From Lewinella sp050633125 (GTDB lineage: Bacteria > Bacteroidota > Bacteroidia > Chitinophagales > Saprospiraceae): 64,000 nucleotides of DNA. The stretch is taken from assembly GCF_050633125.1 (NCBI RefSeq), contig NZ_JBOEFX010000077.1:5805-69804 (forward strand), written 5' to 3'. Each line of letters begins with the position of its first letter. The stretch's first letter is position 1. The position numbers were made by a program, and so were the translations under genes. This document shows positions 8,159 through 16,784 of this stretch, piece by piece. Below the pieces are notes generated by a model, which did no database searches, was not told the origin of the DNA, and was given only the letters and a program-made list of their open reading frames with translations.

Positions 8159-9145
8159 ATGCAGTATCGAATATTAGGAAAAACAGGTTTTGAAATTTCT
8201 GAACTTTCGCTGGGCACCTGGCAGGTTGGAGGAAAGTGGGGAAGTGGTTTTGATGATAAAAATGCTGATGAAATCCTCAATGCAGCCATTGATGCGGGTG
8301 TCAATTTTATTGATACCGCTGATGTTTATGAAAACGGTATGAGCGAAACGGCGGTTGGCAGAGTAGTGCGCCAACGTTCCGAGCGTATCTACGTTGCTAC
8401 CAAATGTGGTCGGCAGATCAATCCGCATACCAACGAGGGGTACCAGCCAGAAGTGTTGGTGAAGTTTGTGGAAGATAGCTTGCGCCGAACAGGACTGGAA
8501 TGCCTGGATTTGATTCAACTGCATTGCCCGCCCACAGAGGTGTATTACCGCCCGGAAATATTCGAAACCTTTGAACGACTGAAGGAGCAAGGGAAAATAT
8601 TGCACCTGGGCGTAAGCGTAGAAAAGGTAGAGCAAGGCCTCAAAGCAATTGAGTTTCCAAACGTAAGCACGGTACAAATTATCTTCAATCTTTTTCGGCA
8701 GCGCCCAATGGAATTGTTCTTCCAGGAAGCAAAGAAACGAGATGTAGGTATCATCGTACGCGTACCCTTGGCGAGTGGTTTACTCACTGGGCTTTATCAC
8801 GAGGGTACCACATTTGAGAAAGACGACCACCGCCATTTCAACCGAGATGGTGCCGGTTTTGATAAAGGAGAGACTTTTTCTGGCGTCAACTATGCCTTAG
8901 GATTGGCTGCTGTGTCAAAGTTGAAAGCCTTGTTTCCTGAGGAAGAAAATCTGGCACCTATCGCATTACAGTGGATACTGACCCACCCGGAGGTGAGTTG
9001 CGTTATTCCGGGCGCCTCTAAATTGGCGCACTTGGCTTCCAATTTCTCTGTTTACGATCAACCTCCACTGAGTTCTGCACAGGTGAGTGCGATGAACGCA
9101 ATTTATGAGGAATACATAAAGGCAGAAGTACATCATCTCTGGTGA
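8159..9145 (+). CDS. Aldo/keto reductase
   Basis: An NAD(P)H-dependent oxidoreductase with a TIM-barrel fold, 328 residues. The catalytic tetrad is visible as Asp52 (NFIDTADVYENG), Tyr57, Lys82 (VATKCG) and His122 (DLIQLHCP). The C-terminal nucleotide-binding stretch IPGASKLAHLASNFSVYD is typical. The sequence resembles the YhdN/IolS-like group acting on small carbonyls; the substrate is unknown. Its 3' end overlaps the convergent SpoU methyltransferase gene by 13 bp. Confidence 0.93.
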   Translation: MQYRILGKTGFEISELSLGTWQVGGKWGSGFDDKNADEILNAAIDAGVNFIDTADVYENGMSETAVGRVVRQRSERIYVATKCGRQINPHTNEGYQPEVLVKFVEDSLRRTGLECLDLIQLHCPPTEVYYRPEIFETFERLKEQGKILHLGVSVEKVEQGLKAIEFPNVSTVQIIFNLFRQRPMELFFQEAKKRDVGIIVRVPLASGLLTGLYHEGTTFEKDDHRHFNRDGAGFDKGETFSGVNYALGLAAVSKLKALFPEEENLAPIALQWILTHPEVSCVIPGASKLAHLASNFSVYDQPPLSSAQVSAMNAIYEEYIKAEVHHLW

Positions 9146-9609
9146 TGCTGCATTGCTTTTTCTACTACGATGCCAAAGCTTACGGCTACATTGAGGCAGT
9201 CAGTATGTCCGAAACTGGGGATATAGACGGTGGCGTCTAAGGATTGGATGACTTCTTCCGGCAGGCCGTCTTTTTCGCTGCCAAAAAGGATGAGATCCTC
9301 GGCCTGCCAGCTAAAGTCATTCAAGTGTTGGGCCTGCTCATTGACGAGGGTACCTACTTTTCTGCCAGCATAATTTTGCAAAAAATCAATGGGGTCTTCC
9401 AGTATTATAATTTCAATGTGATTGACCGCCCCGGCAGTCCACACCCTGGCCATGTGCTCCATGTTGGCCCGCCCTTTCTTATTGTCTGGCGGAGTAAGCA
9501 AACTGTTTTGATCGTAAATATAGATACGCTTGAACCCGAAAAACTCCGCAGAACGAATCATCGAAGACATATTGGGCCGGTATTCGGGAGCGTAAAGCAG
9601 AAGATCCAT
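9133..9609 (-). CDS. SpoU/TrmH-family RNA 2'-O-methyltransferase
   Basis: A 158-residue SPOUT methyltransferase lacking the N-terminal substrate domain seen in larger TrmH proteins. Motif 1 appears near MSSMIRSAEFFGFKRIYI (usually N..G.R.A..FG), motif 2 as LILFGSEKDGLPEEVI and motif 3 as VYIPSFGHTDCLNVAVSFGIVV. The S-adenosylmethionine trefoil knot should therefore form. The RNA target (tRNA or rRNA) is not determinable. The gene ends inside the 3' end of the convergent aldo/keto reductase gene. Confidence 0.88.
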   Translation of the reverse strand: MDLLLYAPEYRPNMSSMIRSAEFFGFKRIYIYDQNSLLTPPDNKKGRANMEHMARVWTAGAVNHIEIIILEDPIDFLQNYAGRKVGTLVNEQAQHLNDFSWQAEDLILFGSEKDGLPEEVIQSLDATVYIPSFGHTDCLNVAVSFGIVVEKAMQHHQR

Positions 9610-9862
9610 GAATGGTGAATTGACGAGCGGTAAAGGTAGTAGATTTTTTATCTAGCTATATAGGAGATGTACGACTTTTGAGCGTACAGGGAAATGGGGG
9701 TGGAGCCAGCAGCAAGTTTGTCGTTGAAAGAGTGGTGTGTCTGCATGAATGTATTTATACAAATGAGGGCTAGCCGTATGATCGTATTGGTACGATTGGG
9801 CACGGGGTGTGTTTTTGTACGGATGTGTGGGGATTTCTCAATCCCAACTTCCGATTTCTTAA
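9610..9862. other. Intergenic region without a supported gene
   Basis: 253 bp between the divergent methyltransferase start and the gluconate permease stop. Short open frames here overlap the flanks and lack domains. Visible structures are a TGTACG/CGTACA inverted pair near 9668-9690 and a degenerate ACTTCCGATTTC stretch near 9847 resembling the 7-bp repeat units found elsewhere in the window. Confidence 0.5.
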
Positions 9863-11206
9863 TTACACCATTGGATAAAGAACCACAATGACCACCAGTG
9901 CTGTCAAAGAAAGCAACACGGTCATCATCGACCAACTCCGTAGCGTCGTTGCTTCGTCCATGTGCAGGTATTCTTTTACCAGCCAGAAGCCGCTGTCATT
10001 GACGTGAGAGAGCGTGCTTGCTCCGGCGGCAATGCTCAGTACCAATAGTGCTAATTGAGGTGGGCTCAACCCCAATGTTGGGAGAGCAGGTGCCAGCAAA
10101 CCCGCAGCCGTAATCATAGCAACGGTTGCCGACCCTTGGAGAATGCGGATAAGTGCTGCCAAGAGGAAAGCCAATAATGGTGGAAGCAACTGAAATTGTA
10201 GGAAAACCTCGGCGAGAGAGGCACCCGCGCCACTAGTCACCAACATTTGTTTGTAAACCCCGCCAGCACCGGTGATGAGGATGATAGCCCCTGCTGGAGC
10301 CAATGCTTTGGTGGCCAGGCTTTGCAGTGCTTTGCTGTCCAGTCCCCGCTTGGTTCCAAGGTAGTAAAGTGCTAGTAGACACGACAACAACAGCGCCACA
10401 TAGGGATGCCCCAGAAAGATGATGCCATCGGTGAGCATGGTGGAGGCCAAGACATCTGCCTTGGTCAGCATTGTCGTAAGGGTGTTGCCCAGGATCAAAA
10501 TGATTGGCAATAGAATAAGGGTAAGAATAAGTTTGATGGGTGGTAATTGTGTGTCCCCCAGTTCAGGCCCATCGAGCGGAGGGGCTGCAATGAAAAATTT
10601 GTCACCTACTCGCTTTCCCCACCAGAGTCCTGCTATGGTAACGGTGGGGATGCCTACTGCAAAGCCAAGCATAATGACCCAGCCGAGTTCGGCTTGCAAA
10701 ATATCAGCAACGGCAATGGGGCCGGGCGTGGGCGGTATGAAGGCGTGCGTGGTGGCCAAACCAGCCAACAAAGGAATACCGAAGTGGAGTAATGAACGCC
10801 CGGTGCGCCGGCCCAAGGCGTAAACCAGTGGCACTAGAAGAACAAAAGCTACATCGAAAAAAACGGGGATAGCGACCAGAAATCCCGTAAGGACAAACGC
10901 TAAGGAAGCCCGTTTTTCGCCCAGGCTTGAAAGTAGAAACCGGGCCAGTGCTTGACTGCCACCGGAATGCTCTAAGACCGCTCCAAGAATGGCACCTAAG
11001 CCTACAATGGTAGCCACAAAGCCCAAGGTGCCGCCCATGCCAGTGGTAATATTGGTAATGATTTCGGCAGTAGGAATACCTGCTGAAAGACCAAAACCAA
11101 TGCTGGCAATCAGTAAAGCCAAAAAGGCGTTGAGCCGAAATTGCAGGACGAGAAGCAGCAGCAGCGCAATGCTGAAAAAAATGGCAATGAACAATTGGGG
11201 AGTCAT
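9863..11206 (-). CDS. gntT: Gluconate:H+ symporter, GntP family
   Basis: A 447-residue inner-membrane permease with about 12 hydrophobic segments from start to end. The family's conserved regions are visible: the GMGGTLGFVATIVGLGAILG segment, VPVFFDVAFVLLVPLVY, and GSATVAMITAAGLLAP near the C-terminus. GntP members import gluconate or related sugar acids with protons. The gluconokinase gene lies 93 bp upstream on the same strand, giving import and phosphorylation in one unit. The exact substrate could be another aldonate. Confidence 0.92.
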   Translation of the reverse strand: MTPQLFIAIFFSIALLLLLVLQFRLNAFLALLIASIGFGLSAGIPTAEIITNITTGMGGTLGFVATIVGLGAILGAVLEHSGGSQALARFLLSSLGEKRASLAFVLTGFLVAIPVFFDVAFVLLVPLVYALGRRTGRSLLHFGIPLLAGLATTHAFIPPTPGPIAVADILQAELGWVIMLGFAVGIPTVTIAGLWWGKRVGDKFFIAAPPLDGPELGDTQLPPIKLILTLILLPIILILGNTLTTMLTKADVLASTMLTDGIIFLGHPYVALLLSCLLALYYLGTKRGLDSKALQSLATKALAPAGAIILITGAGGVYKQMLVTSGAGASLAEVFLQFQLLPPLLAFLLAALIRILQGSATVAMITAAGLLAPALPTLGLSPPQLALLVLSIAAGASTLSHVNDSGFWLVKEYLHMDEATTLRSWSMMTVLLSLTALVVIVVLYPMV

Positions 11207-11299
11207 AAAGGAGTAGTCTAATCAAAAAGAACGGAAATTACGAAAATTAAAGGCACTAAGAACTGTTTACAAATGAGGTGAGCCATTTTTGTGCTGTTC

Positions 11300-11788
11300 C
11301 TAAGCACCAGCCAGGATATCATCAACAATTTGATCGATGCTTTGATCAATGGAGACGATGAGTGCATCGTGGGGTTCTTCCAATGCTGCAAATTGAGAGG
11401 CGAGTAGGGTAGGTGGCATAAAATGCCCGCTGCGGGCTTGCATCCGAGCTGCGATCAACTCGGGGCTCCCCTTGAGGTAAACGACTAAAGGAGGGGGCGT
11501 GAGGTCTTGTTCAAGGGTATTGCGGTAGCTGGCTTTGAGTGCTGAACAGGCCAAAACAGCACCTTCTCCATTTTGACTTTGTTTTTTGAGCAATGCCGAC
11601 AGGGTCTCCAACCATGGCTGGCGGTCGTCATCATTGAGGGCTTGGCCAGCAGCCATTTTGGCGACATTGGCTTGGGGGTGGAAATCATCAGCATCGAAAA
11701 AGGGGAGGTGAGTACGTGTACTTAGGGCTTGGCCAATGGTGCTTTTTCCGCTACCGGAAACGCCCATGATAAGATAGATAGAAGGCAT
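11300..11788 (-). CDS. gntK: Gluconokinase
   Basis: Phosphorylates gluconate to 6-phosphogluconate for the pentose phosphate or Entner-Doudoroff route. The protein has 162 residues from the ATG at 11788. The P-loop GVSGSGKS is at 9-16, followed by PFFDADDFHPQANVAKM, a strong GntK signature, and VLACSALKASYRNTL. An in-frame upstream start at 11860 would add 24 residues before the normal MPSIYLIMGVSG beginning, so it is not used. It precedes the gntT permease. Confidence 0.94.
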   Translation of the reverse strand: MPSIYLIMGVSGSGKSTIGQALSTRTHLPFFDADDFHPQANVAKMAAGQALNDDDRQPWLETLSALLKKQSQNGEGAVLACSALKASYRNTLEQDLTPPPLVVYLKGSPELIAARMQARSGHFMPPTLLASQFAALEEPHDALIVSIDQSIDQIVDDILAGA

Positions 11789-11925
11789 GATTGAACGATT
11801 TATTCCCTTGGTGAAGAGGAAAGATCGGGAGAATTTTTCAGAACCACTATTTTTGTCCAACCATAAAGCCCTATCGTAGCTTTATCAATGATTATTTAAT
11901 TCCTACCTCCAAAGCAACAAAGCCA

Positions 11926-12636
11926 GTGAAGACATTTCTCCTTTTTGATATAGATGGAACCCTTCTTTTTTCTAATTCTGTTGACAGCCAATGTTTTGCT
12001 GAAAGCTACCAAGAGGTCTTTGGCCAACCCTTTCCCAGTATCGACTGGCGGCAATACCCGCATGTGACCGATCACGTTATTTTTAGGACCGTCTTTACTC
12101 GTCATTTTCAGCGGATGGCTACAGGTGAAGAGCGGCAGGCTTTTGAAGATCATTACGTGAGCCGCTTACAAGCCGAGCGTAAAAAACAACCGGAAGCTTT
12201 TCAGGAAGTACCCGGCGCGCGTGATTGTTGGCGGCAGCTGGAGCAAGATGATCGCTTTGTATTAGGTATTGCTACAGGAGGTTGGCGGGCACCAGCGCAG
12301 GTGAAGTTGCAGCATATAGGGATTCATCCAGCACCTCCTTATGCTGCTTATGCGGATGGGATGGAGCAGCGCGATCATATACTACAGGCAGCGATTGATT
12401 TGGCGTGTGCTGCACACGAAATCAGCCATGTCGTTTATATAGGAGATGCCATCTGGGATGTTACGACGACGAAGCAAATGAACTTGCCGCTGATTGGCTT
12501 GCGTCGTCAGGGCGATGAAGAGGTACTGCTCCGGGAAGGAGTAAAGGTGGTGTTGAGTAATTATCAAGACTTAACCGCTTTTCACCAAGCGGTGGATACT
12601 GTTTTGTTAGAACACCAAATAAGGCTACAGGAATAG
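11926..12636 (+). CDS. HAD-family hydrolase (phosphatase-like)
   Basis: A 236-residue haloacid dehalogenase superfamily protein. Motif I is LLFDIDGTLLFSN with nucleophile Asp8 and acid/base Asp10; motif II is near LGIATGG; motif IV is VVYIGDAIWDVTTTKQM with acidic residues for Mg2+. A helical cap lies between motifs I and II (about 20-95). It is likely a small-molecule phosphatase of the phosphoglycolate phosphatase-like group; the substrate is unknown. It is divergent from gntK. Confidence 0.88.
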   Translation: MKTFLLFDIDGTLLFSNSVDSQCFAESYQEVFGQPFPSIDWRQYPHVTDHVIFRTVFTRHFQRMATGEERQAFEDHYVSRLQAERKKQPEAFQEVPGARDCWRQLEQDDRFVLGIATGGWRAPAQVKLQHIGIHPAPPYAAYADGMEQRDHILQAAIDLACAAHEISHVVYIGDAIWDVTTTKQMNLPLIGLRRQGDEEVLLREGVKVVLSNYQDLTAFHQAVDTVLLEHQIRLQE

Positions 12637-12639
12637 AAG

Positions 12640-12712
12640 AAGTCGAAAGTCAGCTATGGATATCTGGAGTAATTAGCACTATTTCCGATTCCTCAATGCT
12701 GACTTCCGACTT
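12640..12712. terminator. Inverted repeat between convergent genes, possible bidirectional terminator
   Basis: AAGTCGAAAGTCAGC (12640-12654) and GCTGACTTCCGACTT (12698-12712) pair with one mismatch over 15 bp. They lie between the HAD stop and the convergent FG-GAP gene stop. The arms are built of AAGTCGG/AAGTCAG-like 7-mers, also found near 46.9-47.0 kb. No clear T-run follows the stem, so termination is only probable. Confidence 0.45.
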
Positions 12713-12719
12713 AGAAAAA

Positions 12720-14195
12720 TTACTGCTTAATCACCTTGCCTGTCCATTGTTTTTGTTCGCTTTGTAGCTTCAAATAGTAGGTGCCGGCAGGGTAGCTGTC
12801 AAGCTGTAATTGCTCGTCCAGCTGGGTGGTAGCCGGATAGTCTTGTTGCTGTAACAGCTGGCCGTTGGTGTTAAATACTTTGAGCGTTACCGCTAAAGGA
12901 GACTCTTCTGTACGGATTTGCAAATTATATACTCCTTGACTTACGGTAGGGAATACCTCAATTTGAGTAAACTCATCGGCAAGTTCCTCAACAGCGACAT
13001 TTAGGAGTAGGTTTTCTTGATAGCCCCAACCTGCGACCTCTGTAAATTCATTGTAGGTAGCTCCTGTAAGAACGTCTAAATCGCCGTCATTATCTAAGTC
13101 ACCCAGCATAGGCCAGAGGAACAAGGCTGATTGCGGTTCTAGTCCAAACGGATCAATAGCTACATCTGCAAAAGAGGGGCCAGTTGCGGTTCCTGTATTT
13201 TCATAGTATTGGTAAGAAACACTATAATCATAGTAGTCGTAATATGGAGAACCTGCGAGGATATCTACATCGCCGTCGTTGTCCAGGTCGCCAAATTCTA
13301 GAAAGATGATATTTTCAAAAGAAGTTGGTAGTCCAAAAATATCCCGTTGTACTGCACCAAAAGCAGGAGCGGTAGCAGTACCCGTGTTTTCTTGGAACAT
13401 GATGCCATTTTCTTCAATATATTCACTGTAGTCGTAAAAAATACTGAATAAATCGAGGTCTCCGTCACCATCAATATCTGCCAGTTTAGGGGTGAAAGCA
13501 GTAGAACCATCACTGTCCATCCCGAAAGGATTGATTTGTGGTTCTCCAAAAACTGGATTTTGGGCATCCCCTGTATTTTGGAAGTAGAAAATGCCGCCAT
13601 CAGTATTTTCTCCATAGATATAGGAGCCAATGAGAAGATCTAGGTCCCCATCCCCATCTAGGTCGGCAAGGACTGGGTTGATCATGTTACCATCTTCAAG
13701 ACTTGGAAGTATTATCCCAAATGCGTCAGATACAGGCTTCGTGAAATTGGCGAGGGTACCATCATTAGTGCTTTGATTTTCACGAAATTCCAGAATTTGG
13801 TTGTCCTCATACCCTCCATCATCAGTATAGCTTACACTGACAATATCTAGGTCCCCGTCCCCATCAATGTCGGCGAGGGTTTCGAAGCGAATTTCATCGT
13901 GCGTCATCAACCCGAATGGGTTTTCTTCTAATGGTGCGAAATTTACTTGAGCTTGTGCAGGTGTAGCTCCTAAGCCCAGCAAAAGAATGGCGCCACCGAG
14001 GGCTTTGCGCAAGCTGCTAACTTTTTCCAATCGCAACATTTGCTGAAACAATTGCCGTAGACGGCCGCGCAAGAATGCTTGCTTTGTAGAAGTGAAATTA
14101 GCAAAACTGCCATCTTTGACCCATTGCCTTACCCGGCTGCTCAGGTAGCGCCACTGCCGGCGGGTCGTTGAAGTTTGTTGTTTTCTTTGGTACAT
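12720..14195 (-). CDS. Secreted FG-GAP/VCBS repeat protein with type IX sorting tail
   Basis: A 491-residue protein. It has at least five FG-GAP/VCBS repeats with Ca-binding DxDxDGDLD loops (for example ADIDGDGDLDIV, ADLDGDGDLDLL, GDLDNDGDVDIL), predicting a beta-propeller. The last about 80 residues form a Por-type C-terminal sorting domain (VFNTNGQLLQQQ...YPAGTYYLKL...GKVIKQ) for type IX secretion. The hydrophobic signal core is at about 66-82, ending in ATPAQAQ. The N-region before it is unusually long and basic; Met53 (14039) would give an ordinary signal peptide. Ligand and role are unknown. Confidence 0.85.
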   Translation of the reverse strand: MYQRKQQTSTTRRQWRYLSSRVRQWVKDGSFANFTSTKQAFLRGRLRQLFQQMLRLEKVSSLRKALGGAILLLGLGATPAQAQVNFAPLEENPFGLMTHDEIRFETLADIDGDGDLDIVSVSYTDDGGYEDNQILEFRENQSTNDGTLANFTKPVSDAFGIILPSLEDGNMINPVLADLDGDGDLDLLIGSYIYGENTDGGIFYFQNTGDAQNPVFGEPQINPFGMDSDGSTAFTPKLADIDGDGDLDLFSIFYDYSEYIEENGIMFQENTGTATAPAFGAVQRDIFGLPTSFENIIFLEFGDLDNDGDVDILAGSPYYDYYDYSVSYQYYENTGTATGPSFADVAIDPFGLEPQSALFLWPMLGDLDNDGDLDVLTGATYNEFTEVAGWGYQENLLLNVAVEELADEFTQIEVFPTVSQGVYNLQIRTEESPLAVTLKVFNTNGQLLQQQDYPATTQLDEQLQLDSYPAGTYYLKLQSEQKQWTGKVIKQ

Positions 14196-14236
14196 GTAAA
14201 TAAAGTTTTAGTAATGAAAAATGTCAGAGAAGGTTT

Positions 14237-14398
14237 AGAGCCTGTTTAAATTTATATGATCGAGCGAGTGCCACCAAATTTTATGCTGATTAAGGCAAAA
14301 AGTGGAATCGATGCCGGAAGCATCGGCGAGCATTTTTAGCGTAAAGCAGCGCAAAGTTTGGCAAGCGCAGCCGATTGAGGGGATTTTAAATAGGTTCT
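14237..14398. repeat. 162-bp MITE-like element with imperfect terminal inverted repeats
   Basis: The ends AGAGCCTGTTTAAA (left) and TTTAAATAGGTTCT (right, reading AGAACCTATTTAAA on the other strand) match at 12 of 14 positions. The interior has a CGATGC/GCATCG hairpin near 14309-14324 and no open frame. The right end touches the stop codon of the TIGR03032 gene, and the element fills almost the whole space upstream of the FG-GAP gene. No target duplication was seen. Confidence 0.45.
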
Positions 14399-15459
14399 TA
14401 ATCTTTTTCTGTTTTTTGTCCCCAATAGGTAGCGAAGGGTGTGGCCAAACCTCGCTTGTGATCGTCCTGTAAAGTGCTCATTATATTCGGGCGTAACATA
14501 CCGGGAAGGACCTTGATGTCGTAAATTTCCTCTACGGATTCTTGGTAGGCCAATTGGCCAATTAGCTTCCCGCTGGGTAGATGGACAACAAGTATTCCTG
14601 CCGGAGATTTTTTGAATTTATCGTCAATTTTAGCAAAGGTTTTCGAGCTGGCTCTAATTTTACTTACTCCAATAAAGAGGTAATCGCCATGGCGATCCAT
14701 GCCTCTGAGGAAGCCGGGATGTTGAAAAACCGTCGTAGTTTCCCCGCTTGCTGGATTTATCTTTAAAAGCGTACCTGCTGCTGAAAGGAGTACGAAAAGC
14801 CCTTCGGGATATAAACGAGGGGAGTGCGGCATAGCTAAGCCAGATGCAATGACCTTTCCAGAAGGGACTTCCATCACAATGCCGCTGGTTGTGACGGTTG
14901 GTCGCCAGCTTTTGGGGGTGTCGCCTTGGTTAAAAGCCGTAGCGTAGGCTGGTTGTCCATCTTTCATGGCCATGCCGTTGAGGTGGCAACGGTCCTCTGC
15001 TGCCAGTTTGCTGATAAAAGGAGGCTGCCAGATCGGTGTAAAATTGTAGTTGGCGTCAATTTTACATAGACAAGAGAAAAAAGTATTGACGGCGAAAAGC
15101 CCTCCTTTGCCAAATTCCAGGTCGTGAATATCTAGCGCTCCTGTATAAAAATTAGCGCGAGGCATAAACATATTGTCGTAAATGGCGGGCTTTGCAGGGT
15201 AGTGATGTGCTAATGCTGGTGAATTGCGTAAGACAATTACCTCGTCCTTTGTTGCAATGGCCATTCGGTCTTCATGAAGCGCGATGCCCATCGCTTTGCC
15301 AAAAGAACGGGGTAGTTGCACAATGCTTTGTTTATTCTTCGGACTTAGTAAGATCACTTTGCCAGCCTGGTAAGTGCTAAGGGCTAAACTGATGCCCAGC
15401 TGATGCAAAATAGCGGCGAATCCAGGAGTGTACTGGCAACTAAAGGGAGGTAAAGCCAA
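14398..15459 (-). CDS. TIGR03032 family protein
   Basis: A 353-residue protein matching the TIGR03032/DUF4915 family by its start (PPFSCQYTPGFAAILHQLGISLALSTYQAGKVILL), the FGKAMGIALHEDRMAIAT segment, the NTFFSCLCKID...WQPPFIS segment and the C-terminal GATPFATYWG-like ending (here GLATPFATYWGQ). The pattern of short beta repeats suggests a propeller. No enzyme activity is established for the family. Its stop codon abuts a repeat element. Confidence 0.85.
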   Translation of the reverse strand: MALPPFSCQYTPGFAAILHQLGISLALSTYQAGKVILLSPKNKQSIVQLPRSFGKAMGIALHEDRMAIATKDEVIVLRNSPALAHHYPAKPAIYDNMFMPRANFYTGALDIHDLEFGKGGLFAVNTFFSCLCKIDANYNFTPIWQPPFISKLAAEDRCHLNGMAMKDGQPAYATAFNQGDTPKSWRPTVTTSGIVMEVPSGKVIASGLAMPHSPRLYPEGLFVLLSAAGTLLKINPASGETTTVFQHPGFLRGMDRHGDYLFIGVSKIRASSKTFAKIDDKFKKSPAGILVVHLPSGKLIGQLAYQESVEEIYDIKVLPGMLRPNIMSTLQDDHKRGLATPFATYWGQKTEKD

Positions 15460-15746
15460 GGTCAGTGATTTTTAGAGTTGATTGCTCAAGAAAGACAAGA
15501 GTAACCATTTCGATACAATAATGATAAGGTAAGATAATTAAAGAGGCATCTGTTTACCACTTTTTTAAAAACCTTTTAACAGTATAGGCTTGGAACCTTA
15601 ATACCATGGTAAAGCCTTATCTTTACTTTTTATGTTGCTACTTAGCAGTTTAAGGGAGCTATTTAGTTTTTTTTAAAAAAATATTCATTGGGAATAGGGG
15701 GGAGTAAAGCGTACCCACATCCTAACATTGACAAAGGGAAAGAATT

Positions 15747-16772
15747 ATGAAAAATACCCGGGCCGAGGAGTTGATGGCAGCTTATCTCAGTGGCAATATT
15801 GCTGCTGCTGAGCAGGAGGAGTTGTTGGCATGGGTAGCAGATTCTTCTGAAGGTCAAAAGTTCTTTGATAATGCGGTTACACTGTGGGATTTGACAGCTC
15901 AAATGGCTTATCCTGACTTTTCAGCGCAAAAAGCTAATACTTGGGAAAAAGTAGACGCAAGGTTAACCGATACACCCGTTACAGCGGCGAAAGGCTCAGA
16001 GAAAGGAATTATCGTTTCCTTCAACTACCGTCGATGGATGGCAGCGGCGGCGATAGCTTTGTTGCTCGTTGCTGGCTGGTGGACGTTGCAACCTTCGGGT
16101 AATACGGCGGTCATTGCCAGTACCTTGAATGATGAGCAGTCGGAGCTGACTTTGCCAGACGGCACTTCGATATGGCTCAATGAAAATACTTATCTGACCT
16201 ATGAAGAAGTAAACGGCGAACGCCGGGTACAGTTGGAAGGAGAAGCTTTCTTTGATGTGGCGACGGACAGCTTGCAGCCGTTTCGGATTTATGCAGGAGA
16301 GGCCATTACTACTGTTTTGGGCACCTCCTTCAATATTCGAGCATATCCTGAAGAGGAGTCGGTAGAAGTAAGTGTGAAGGAAGGAAAAGTTGCTTTGGAA
16401 ACCCAAACGAAAGCTCCTGATGCTGAGGTAGTCGCACAGAAAGTAGAGTTACTGCCCGGTGATAAAGGAGTATTTGTTAAAGAAACTGCTGCGATTGCTA
16501 CTAAAGAGGAAGAAGCGAAAAATAGTACTGCCTGGAAGGATGGAAAACTGGATTTTGAAGATGTACCACTCTCCGAAGCGATCAAAGTAATGGAGCGCTA
16601 CTACGAAGTGGACATTGAGTTGGCCACAGAAGGTTTAGGGAAGTGTTTGTTGAATGGTAAGTACGAGAATATTGCCTTAAATGACCTCTTGGAGGCTGTT
16701 GAGTTTTCGATGGAATTGCAATTGGATGAAAATAAAGGCATCTACCGCTTTGCGGGAGAAGCTTGTCAATAG
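15747..16772 (+). CDS. FecR-family anti-sigma regulator with DUF4974
   Basis: A 341-residue inner-membrane protein. The N-terminal cytoplasmic part (1-95) contains EELMAAYLSGNIAAAEQEELLAWV, one membrane span is at about 97-114, a periplasmic FecR domain at about 125-245 includes LPDGTSIWLNENTYLTYEEVNGERRVQLEGEAFFDV, and a DUF4974 domain is at about 265-335 (FEDVPLSEAIKVMERYYEVDIEL). FecR proteins relay outer-membrane signals to an ECF sigma factor. No sigma gene is adjacent, which is unusual. An STN-domain protein follows 12 bp downstream. Confidence 0.92.
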   Translation: MKNTRAEELMAAYLSGNIAAAEQEELLAWVADSSEGQKFFDNAVTLWDLTAQMAYPDFSAQKANTWEKVDARLTDTPVTAAKGSEKGIIVSFNYRRWMAAAAIALLLVAGWWTLQPSGNTAVIASTLNDEQSELTLPDGTSIWLNENTYLTYEEVNGERRVQLEGEAFFDVATDSLQPFRIYAGEAITTVLGTSFNIRAYPEEESVEVSVKEGKVALETQTKAPDAEVVAQKVELLPGDKGVFVKETAAIATKEEEAKNSTAWKDGKLDFEDVPLSEAIKVMERYYEVDIELATEGLGKCLLNGKYENIALNDLLEAVEFSMELQLDENKGIYRFAGEACQ

Positions 16773-16784
16773 AACCACGACCCC

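Noticed and set aside
9648..9935. Short frames on both strands between the SpoU and gntT genes
   Set aside because: They overlap the gntT end and show no protein-like pattern.
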